A stretch of 64,000 nt of DNA from Chrysophaeum taylorii. Its lineage: Eukaryota; Sar; Pelagophyceae; Pelagomonadales; Pelagomonadaceae. How positions within the stretch are numbered: position 1 is the first letter of the stretch; each line of letters opens with the position of its first letter. A model generated the notes under the pieces. It made no database searches, was not told where the DNA came from, and worked only from the letters and a program-made list of their open reading frames with translations. A program made the translations under genes and the position numbers. The stretch lies in NCBI GenBank assembly GCA_029834535.1, contig JAQMWT010000331.1:62001-126000 (forward strand), given 5' to 3'. Positions 56,619-64,000 of this stretch are shown here, piece by piece.

Positions 56619-58859
56619 TCAAGTTAATGGCTGCGTATTTTGCTGAACAAATTTGTTCTGTTTCCGAAGATTGAGAACCAAAGGGCGAATCCACGGGCGA
56701 TCTGGTAAAACTCTTTGGAGTAGGTAGTTGTAGTATGCCAGTAGATCCCTGTTTTCATGGTATCGCTTGAGGGGAAATGCGAGAGAGCGAAGTTCCAGCC
56801 GCTTGTCGCGCGCGATGTTGTAAGTGAGACAAGGGAGAGCAGGTAAATTAGCTGCTACATAATGTATGGGTATACGTACATCTTTGTCTATGCGGCTCGT
56901 GACAGCGCTGAGCTTTGGCTCAGCTCGATCATTGAACACAGTGGTCAGGTTCGTCTGGTTCCACTCGAGCATGCTCAGGATAGCGAGATGTCGGTCATGC
57001 ACTGGCTGAAGACATAAAGCGAAGTCGATCTTAACATAGCCAACTTGTGGATGATCTGGTAGGGGAATAACGATGTTGCGTGTTAACATCATGTGTGATG
57101 CCCGTTGTTGTCCTGTTGCCGTCTGAATAACAATCGGCGCGTATTTGGAGTCCAATGGAATTATATGATTGGGTATTGCGAAATCGTAGGTGGACATCAA
57201 TGAGATGGTAGCACAAGAGTCAAAATATAGAAAAGAGCAATGTGGAGGGACACTGTTTACCTTCATGTAGTTGGTGAGGAAGGCGTTTTCCGAATGTGGG
57301 CAAGTAGTGGAGAGGCTGGCTGTGAAGAAGTTCTTCAGCAATAACAGATTCGTTGGAATAATGATCGGTTGAACAGGTGGTGATGGTTCGTCAGCCTCAT
57401 CAGCCATGCCGTGCTTTTCATCAAATGACGATAGCGAAGTATGATCGGCATCCCTTTTGGTTTCGGCTTGTGATGGTAGGTTGAGGGCAGATTGGACCTG
57501 TGAAGATAGCGAGGACAATAATGCTGGTGGTAAAGCCGAGATGGCGGAAGCGGTAAAGAGGTTAGGCACAGTATTGGAAGGATTACCCTGTGTGTTTGTA
57601 GTAGGAGGAGTTGTTGTTGGGGTGGGAGCAGTAACAACAGTATGGTGTTGTGGCTCCACGTAGTTTAACGACTTTTCGGTCGAGGATAGATGAACGTCTA
57701 CATCATAAATGATGTCTTCTGCAAACATGAGCTGTTCGTTTAGACGAAGTAAACTACTGTTGTCCTCAGTAGATGTCGTTGACAGAATGTCAGCTGATTG
57801 TAATAGAGTCTCAAATAACTTGTTGATATTCTGTTGTAGCTGAGCCGTGGTATCATTATCTGTCACATGCTTCGTGAGTTCGCTACACTGTTCTCGCAGG
57901 GTGTTTAAGGTGTGGTTTGTTCGATCTAATAATTTCATGTTAGACCGAGAGGACCTGTCAAAAGTGCGGGGGTAAATTGGACGGTCATGGGACTGTCCGG
58001 CAGTTTTCTTGGTGACGTAAGAATCACCAGGACGATAATACGATAAATCGCTGCGAGAGAAAGGCTGGCGAGCATCATTAGAGTTACGCAAGCGTCTAGC
58101 ATTAAACGTGGAAGATGTACCAGGTTGGGACGAAGTGATGAAGGCGAGTGTGTTAGCAGTTTGAGTCAGACTTTTGTCTGATGAGTCCAAAGTGTTTGTA
58201 AGTAGTAACTTTGGCTTTGGTTGAGATGATAAACCTTCGACATAGGGTTGCCAAGAAACAGGGCGTTCTAAGCGTCTTTTGTTCGACCCATTTGATACTA
58301 CATTGTAAAGGTCTAATGCGTATTCTAAAATGTAGCTAGGGTTGGTAGGGTGACACAATCGTTCAGCTTCTGGCACAGGCCGAGATGAAGATCGGGTTTC
58401 GTACATATAACACCAATCTACCCAACCACGATCGTAACGGTTGTTGCTGGTATTATCGGCATAATGCCGATGTATCTCTTCATAGATTTTTCTACAAAGA
58501 GTGCCAAAGTCGAATTGAAGGTCAGTCTCTTCCTGGTTAAGTTGGTAAGAGATTTGCCTAAATGCTAGGACAGCTTCGATAAATACATGGACATACCAGT
58601 TAGGATTATAAACAACAGAGTTAAATTGCTGTTTCAAATAGGACACATCAGTAGTCGTAACAGACTCGTAGTGACTAAAGGCGATGAGCATAATAGCTCG
58701 AGCCTTGTTGGGTAAATAACTTTTGTTGTATACCTCATTGATGGCGGGCCAGGCCGCAAGTGCCGGTTTTCCAACACTTTCAAGATTGAAGTAAGTATGC
58801 AAGAATGTAGCGTACGTGTTCTGATAAGTGTGCCAGTCAGCGGCAGTTAACGAAAACAT
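56619..58859 (-). CDS. Element A gag C-part and aspartic-protease-like region
   Basis: A 746-residue frame. The first ~330 residues are helical, matching A1 and B gag (WYVHVFIEAVLAF, WCYMYETRSS). A linker with Ser/Thr/Pro runs follows. At about residues 545-565 CSFLYFDSCATISLMS resembles the D-S-G-A loop of retropepsins, and HPQVGYVKIDFALCL follows as in B. The junction peptide STEKSLNY lies at about residue 395, between gag and protease. Confidence 0.6.
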   Translation of the reverse strand: MFSLTAADWHTYQNTYATFLHTYFNLESVGKPALAAWPAINEVYNKSYLPNKARAIMLIAFSHYESVTTTDVSYLKQQFNSVVYNPNWYVHVFIEAVLAFRQISYQLNQEETDLQFDFGTLCRKIYEEIHRHYADNTSNNRYDRGWVDWCYMYETRSSSRPVPEAERLCHPTNPSYILEYALDLYNVVSNGSNKRRLERPVSWQPYVEGLSSQPKPKLLLTNTLDSSDKSLTQTANTLAFITSSQPGTSSTFNARRLRNSNDARQPFSRSDLSYYRPGDSYVTKKTAGQSHDRPIYPRTFDRSSRSNMKLLDRTNHTLNTLREQCSELTKHVTDNDTTAQLQQNINKLFETLLQSADILSTTSTEDNSSLLRLNEQLMFAEDIIYDVDVHLSSTEKSLNYVEPQHHTVVTAPTPTTTPPTTNTQGNPSNTVPNLFTASAISALPPALLSSLSSQVQSALNLPSQAETKRDADHTSLSSFDEKHGMADEADEPSPPVQPIIIPTNLLLLKNFFTASLSTTCPHSENAFLTNYMKVNSVPPHCSFLYFDSCATISLMSTYDFAIPNHIIPLDSKYAPIVIQTATGQQRASHMMLTRNIVIPLPDHPQVGYVKIDFALCLQPVHDRHLAILSMLEWNQTNLTTVFNDRAEPKLSAVTSRIDKDVRIPIHYVAANLPALPCLTYNIARDKRLELRSLAFPLKRYHENRDLLAYYNYLLQRVLPDRPWIRPLVLNLRKQNKFVQQNTQPLT

Positions 58860-59482
58860 GGTAACGGGGCACGAACACGGGTGTCGAAAGCTAGTGCCTT
58901 CGGGTGCGCGCGATTTAAGATTCGTTCCTCTTCTAAGAAACGAGCATTGATTTCAGGACGTAATGCCTTGACTTCATAGTCGTAACAGACAGTAGCTAGC
59001 TGAGCTACTTCTGCATCAGGTAAGTGGGGGAAAGCTTCGTTGGTGAAATGCCATTCCTGATACTCAGGGGGCAATTCATCAACAGCTAAACGGAGATCAG
59101 CAGCCCTATCGGTCTTCCATTCCAGGAAAACGCGATCGAGAATTTGATTCCGGAGGATCTCGTAGTCCTTGCATGACCGAGTATATGCTTCGTACGAGTC
59201 GTACTCGAGGAAAGCATCGGCATGACTGGACCGTAACAATTGCTTAATATGCTTGATTTGCAAGGATACCTTGCAGGTCTGAAGCTGAAATCGATTTCCA
59301 TCGTTAAGAAACTCAACTACAGGAGCTTCGAGCTTCAATATATCCGCACCTGTGATCGCCTTGGGTGCGGCTCGTGCTGCGTGTTCTGCCATAGCAGTTG
59401 ACGGGGAACCTGTGGGTTCAGTCACGCAGTTGACACTGTCTAGACATTCTAAGGGGGTCTGTCTATCGGTGTCTATGTACAC
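58847..59482 (-). CDS. Element A N-terminal gag-like frame
   Basis: A 211-residue frame starting MYIDTDRQTPLECLD. It includes ILKLEAPVVEFLNDGNRFQL and an R/K-rich helix, almost identical to 1447-2079 in A1, and its end overlaps the following frame by 13 bases. First coding sequence after the primer-binding site. Confidence 0.55.
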   Translation of the reverse strand: MYIDTDRQTPLECLDSVNCVTEPTGSPSTAMAEHAARAAPKAITGADILKLEAPVVEFLNDGNRFQLQTCKVSLQIKHIKQLLRSSHADAFLEYDSYEAYTRSCKDYEILRNQILDRVFLEWKTDRAADLRLAVDELPPEYQEWHFTNEAFPHLPDAEVAQLATVCYDYEVKALRPEINARFLEEERILNRAHPKALAFDTRVRAPLPCFR

Positions 59483-59892
59483 TCATCGTTTTCGATGGAA
59501 AGATGTCTATATGACGACTGTGCAAGCTGTGAGTCCAGAGTAGTGTCGCTAAGCGTAGTCACTCAGGCAGCTGGTTAGTTTTGGTGCTCTCAAGGAGCTT
59601 GTTAAGTGCATTGCCATGGAATGTACGAGTGGACGTACCCAAAATATTCCATAACATGTGTGCAAGAGTACAGGTTAGCCAATTACACACACATCAACAT
59701 TGACATGACAATACGATGCTATGAACAGGTGCACACAAGGTTACACGATCACGTGTGCAAAAAATATTATATACAGCCCAATGGTAATGGCGTTGTATTG
59801 ACAAGCGTGTCACATGGCGAGGCTGGGGCGCGGTAACGACCCAATACCCATAGGTTACGTGCATGTTGACACATGGTTTCTCAGGGACCCGC

Positions 59893-59906
59893 CTGGGCCC
59901 ATAACC
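59893..59906 (-). other. Primer-binding site of element A
   Basis: CTGGGCCCATAACC on the plus strand next to the LTR start TGCAGAG, as in A1 and B. It matches the anticodon arm of initiator tRNA-Met. Confidence 0.8.
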
Positions 59907-60186
59907 TGCAGAGCATTTAGCAAGCAGTGGTAAGTCACCTGGGAAACCATCCCGTCTCATCATGAACGTCTGGAAGTATTTAATTCGGGGAATGAATTGT
60001 ATGTTCCCTATATCCTCAGAACACGACAGGCGGCATCTAGAACTACACGAGAAAGGTAAAGTGTATAGTGCTACATACCTCGGGACGCGCTAGACCATGA
60101 TGATGAGCGTAGGCACAAATCAGAGGACTATTTGATATTTCGATAGAAGAGGAAGAAAGAAGGGTAAGGAAGAGAACGATCACGGA
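59907..60186 (-). repeat. 5' LTR of element A (outer end altered)
   Basis: Starts TGCAGAG at the primer-binding site and follows the other LTR copies to about 60,186. The next 100 bp (60,187-60,290) do not match them and show no gene. Confidence 0.75.
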
Positions 60187-60290
60187 TTTCATTTCAAAAA
60201 TTAAATTTATTGGGAGTCCATAAGACACGGTCTTCATAGGAGTTTCGAACAACAACAAGATTCACCTACTGAATGGAAGCTTCTGCCAGT

Positions 60291-63200
60291 TGTGGCGGCA
60301 ACTCCCGCCTCCTAAGGCTTACCCCCCTTCTAGGGCCCCCTTATCAGGGGCACCCTACTCCGTTCCGATGATGTCAGTTTTTCTATGACATCATCTTTCT
60401 TCGTGACGCACGTCACCCTGATTTCCTATTTTCGATATATCCTTGATCATAAAGCAACAGCCGATCCTCAAGTTGAGAGGACCAGGCGCAGGAGTTGTTT
60501 GTGGTCGCGTGGCGGGAGAACGGCCATCCTCGTCCAGTGATCCCGCACGGACGCGATCGGCGAGCCAGGATTCGAAGGCACGCCAGGTAGCCCCTAAAAT
60601 TCTCCTTACGCCACAGGTGGTGGAGGAATACGAGATTCGAGCGACTATATCGGTCGCAACGAACTAGTGCATCTTGCATTCTCTACACGGTCCGGACAAG
60701 CCGTGCGCGCCCTGATCAAGCGCGCCGACAAGGAATTCCAGAAGGACCATTGCCGTGGGAAAGTTCCCCGGCCGGATACGTTAGTCGTCGGAAGTGACGA
60801 CGCGCGATTTGGTGCTAACCGACGCGCAACCCGGGTACCGCTGCCGCAGGCGAGCGGAGTGAGATCGCAACTCACGGATAAGGCATTGTTTGCCGGGCAG
60901 AGACGAGTTCTGCCGCCCACCGTACGGATAGATTTGTCGGTGGAAGACGCACGCAACGACGATATTACGCGTGTCGTGGACGATTAGAAGTTCCAGAGCC
61001 GAAGGAGCACGAGAACGACGACGACTCAACCATTTTGGACCCGCTCTGATCTCGGCCGACTAGAACGAGCCAGAGCCGATATGGAAGACGATGATGCTGC
61101 CGTCGAGCAGCTACGATATGAAGAACCGCCAAGCCGTCAGGATGAGACGAACGAGCGGAATGACGATGATGATAATGATGACGATGAAGAAGAGCACGAT
61201 ACAGAAGTTGACGAGGAAGAAGAGCTAGACTACAACGACGGCAAGCCCACGGAGAGACCGACGGGAGGACGATCGACAGCTCCGTCAACGCGTGCAGTAC
61301 CCCCGGACCCAACGATAATGAAAGAGTTCTATGAGGCTCTCTTGCGGGAATTACGCGTAGAGAACGAACGCGCGCAAGAACAACTTTTAAAACAATTAGG
61401 GGAAGACGACGAACGAAAAGAACGGCTACAACGGAAGGAGAAAGAAGAACTAATAGAGCAACTGCGTCGGGCCAACGCTCGAGCAGACGCCTTCCAAGAG
61501 CAAGTAAGCTCGTTGACCCGTGAAAGAGACGAGTTGCGTACGCCGAGTCGATCAAGGCGAGCGAGCAGCCCGGAGTCCCGAGCTGAGGAAGAGCCGCCGA
61601 CTACACGATCACGCGCGAAAGCTAGGAAGCCGCGCTATGAAGACGATGATGAAGAAGAAAAGGAGGAGACGCGTGGCGCCGGAAAGATCGACACCCAGGA
61701 GTTCTTGATGGGTTTTACGGATCGACTCGCGAGCGCGTTAGCTAAACACGATCGCAACAAGGAGCGGCGATCAACCTCTGGATTAAAAACCGAAACTTTT
61801 AAACTGGTTCTCGATGGACGCGATCAGGACCAGTTCGATTTAGATGCGGGCGCGGTGATGAGTACGTTAGCCGAAGACCATTTCAGCTTGGAGAAACTCC
61901 GATATCTGCTTCCCGCGACCCTGCGCGACACCGTCGCACCGATTTTTCGATAACACTTAAAGAAGTATGAAGACCTGTGTAAAGACCTAGATCACCCAGC
62001 GTCTTTCTATTTACGTCGGGATATCGACGATGAGGAGTACGGTTGCGTGGTACGACGGATGTGACGATTGAACGAGAAGTATTGCCTCAAGATTTTGAAA
62101 TATTTCCGAGAGAGCTGTCCGCTGCCGGTGACGGCAGAGGAATCATTACGAAAGTTACAAGGCACGACCCAAGCGACCGTTCCGAAACGCTCTGGAGAAC
62201 GTCACGTGCATACGTATTGCATTAAATTTCAGCAAGAAGCCATGGCATACTGTTCCGTGGCCAACCGAGATCTCAACGACGTGGAGATCATCTCTTACTT
62301 AATACGTGGACTGGAGTCCAGCGAATTGAAATCCCGCGTGCGAACGATGCGCAGCGGACACCCGACGACGTACAAGACGTTTACGTCTACGTTGTCGCTG
62401 ATTACGCGGCTCGAAAACGACTTCGCAACAGCCATGGCGGAGAAGAACAGCCGAAACTCGATGAACCCCTCGAGCGGGAAGCCGCAGAAGCCGCCGCCTG
62501 GACGCGGAGGACGAGCTCTCGTCTCGGGAACGAAAGACAAAACAACGAAATATGAAGCCTTGCGCCTCGAAGAGAATCCGGAAGGTGGTTCGAGAGGACG
62601 TGCAAGGACTGTGGGTTTTTCTTAGCGACCCACGACAAGGATGAACACGGGAACCGCGTCATTTGCAACCGCGAGCCCGACGACTATTATGTAGCGATGT
62701 GCAAATACATCAAAGACGGCAGAAAGCCCATTTCGCGAGGACGATGGGAGAGCCGACAAAGGAAAGATAATCATTCGCGTGACGACGGCAGTTCTAATGC
62801 CACCCTCGGTTCGAGCGCTGCTCACGATATTCAGAGCAGACTCAATGATATGGGCACGCAGCTAACCACGGTTATGGATACCGTGCAGCACTTAACAGAT
62901 GGACACGGCCGATCGTCTTCGACACGAACGGGCCGTCGAGATAGCCGGAGCCCCCGACGCCACGACAAGAGCCGTAGCAGCTCGTGCCAGCGCCGACGGA
63001 AAGATAGCAGGAGCTCTAGCAGACATTCACGCCGCCGCCGGCGACGAAGATCTCGCGATCGAGATTCGGACGATGGTCGTTACCGAGAAGACTCGGGACA
63101 GTCGTCTGCAACGTTCGCATTTACGACCCCTTGCGGTCAACAGTTACCATTAGGAGTGACGGTGTACCCGAACACGGACACCCGCACCGACGACGCAGCC

Positions 63201-64000
63201 GACGCCCTTGCCGCGGCCGCATTCGAAGATCTTGCTCGCCCACCGATGGACGAGCCACCCAACGACGTGCTGACCAATCGTCGGTCTTTGGCACAGATTT
63301 ATGAGCAGATGTCGAGCGATGAGCTCGAAGATTCGAGCGAGGAACTTGAAGCTCCACGATACTGGGAAGGCGATTCAGATTCGGAAGATGAAGAAGCTAC
63401 ACTTTGTGAACCAGTGTCCGCGTTAACGTTATTTGACGAGTCGTCCACGGACGACCCACCGTTTATTTTTGATGAGGAAGCCCTCGATGCCATCGGCTTA
63501 TCTTTGGACCCTCCAGAGACGACCGCTGGCGACCGAACTGGCTGTGAGCCAGACATGAATTTCTGCAGTGATAGCTCGTGCGCGCATTCGACTGACGAGA
63601 CGATGACCAGCGCGAGTATTGCAGACGACGATTTTACGACAGAGTTGACGTCGGGGACGACGCCATCTTTTCCTGCGGACCCCCCCCCGAAACGGTTTCG
63701 ATTACTACGGATCGAGACACGGATACGCCGCCGGAAGAAAAGGATAGATTTATGAAGAAGATTAGCAGCGTTCTCAAGTGTGACGAAGACGAGCCGACGT
63801 GGAACCTGCAGGATTGGTGGACGAAAGCTCGGAATTTCTTGCTAAAGAAGCCACCAGAACAACCGCGCAGCTGCAGACTCAAAGCCGCAGCTGACACGGA
63901 ACCGATCGCCGATGCTGATGAGGATCAGCAGGCGACGAATGAATTCACAGATGCATTATGGAACGACGAAATGAATGATTTATGGGAGGGGTTGTTTGCT
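60291..64000 (+). mobile_element. Ty3/gypsy-type retroelement G2 (5' part, runs off the right edge)
   Basis: Begins TGTGGCGGCAACTCC like G1 and has the same leader (CGACTATATCGGTC against CGACTACATCGGTC). It holds the same gag order through 63,755 and beyond, but is clearly diverged in sequence. The pol region lies outside the window. The gag region contains a few breaks. Confidence 0.75.
61081..63755 (+). pseudogene. G2 gag-like region
   Basis: Frames 61,081-61,953, 62,068-62,625 and 62,697-63,755. The N-terminal third is very acidic (runs of Asp/Glu), then a coiled coil (EERKERLQ...-type heptads near residues 80-150). The capsid-like part has LRYLLPATLRDTVAPIF and SRVRTMRSGHPTTYKTF, the zinc-type segment has HDKDEHGNRVICN, and a strong Ser/Arg tail follows (SRHSRRRRRRRSRDRDSD). 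An acidic tail ends with ELTSGTTPSFPADPP. Compare G1 gag, which keeps the same order. Confidence 0.65.

Larger units (their letters stand above)
47401..60186 (-). mobile_element. Ty1/copia-type retroelement A with cytosine-methyltransferase region
   Basis: Minus-strand element of about 12.8 kb: 5' LTR (59,907-60,186, its outer end altered), primer-binding site (59,893-59,906), gag (about 57,700-59,482), protease-like (about 56,619-57,660), methyltransferase-like (54,646-56,603), integrase (53,342-54,579), unassigned (52,490-53,269), reverse transcriptase plus RNase H (50,647-52,425), unassigned 3' frames (47,846-50,551), polypurine tract and 3' LTR (47,401-47,715). Integrase before reverse transcriptase is the Ty1/copia order. 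The two LTRs differ at several per cent by eye, so it is not brand new. Broken in several places and carries one SINE-like insertion. Confidence 0.8.

Overview
The window looks like repeat-rich nuclear DNA of a eukaryotic alga, most likely a stramenopile. The evidence is one intron-bearing gene (15,177-30,758, minus strand) for a giant surface receptor of about 5,100 residues: signal peptide, seven FG-GAP blades, a very long Ser/Pro/Thr-rich stalk, REJ-like region, GPS-like cysteine box and seven membrane segments. That architecture is common in stramenopile algae. The taxonomic call is an inference. I found no tRNA, rRNA, CRISPR or bacterial operon.

Layout. 1-7.9 kb: nested Ty1/copia-type retroelements on the minus strand (partial copy A1 inserted into a diverged relative, B). 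7.9-9.7 kb: no gene recognised. 9.7-12.9 kb: three ~1.04 kb tandem units, each carrying a dead C-terminal piece of a PIF1/Helitron-type helicase. 13.3-15.1 kb: eroded copia-like fragment C on the plus strand. 15.2-30.8 kb: the receptor gene. 30.8-40.5 kb: eight more helicase-fragment units, five in one orientation and three inverted, with an inserted ORF for a PD-(D/E)XK-like protein (31.8-33.3 kb). 40.5-47.4 kb: Ty3/gypsy element G1, itself interrupted at 47,401 by copia element A (47.4-60.2 kb, minus strand). 60.3-64.0 kb: start of a second, diverged Ty3/gypsy element, G2, running off the window. A short SINE-like family ending in (TTAG)n has landed in A1, B, G1 (three times) and A.

Most interesting: copia elements A and B carry, between the protease and integrase regions, a domain with the ordered motifs of a C5-cytosine DNA methyltransferase. 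Element A also repeats a peptide T-x-x-S-L-N-Y at boundaries between its protein modules, a candidate processing site. Both families have a primer-binding site matching the anticodon arm of initiator tRNA-Met, the half-tRNA priming known from Drosophila copia. The LTR elements appear to be fossils in varied decay; I describe parts without reconstructing them. All homology calls were made by eye from motifs; no database search was possible.
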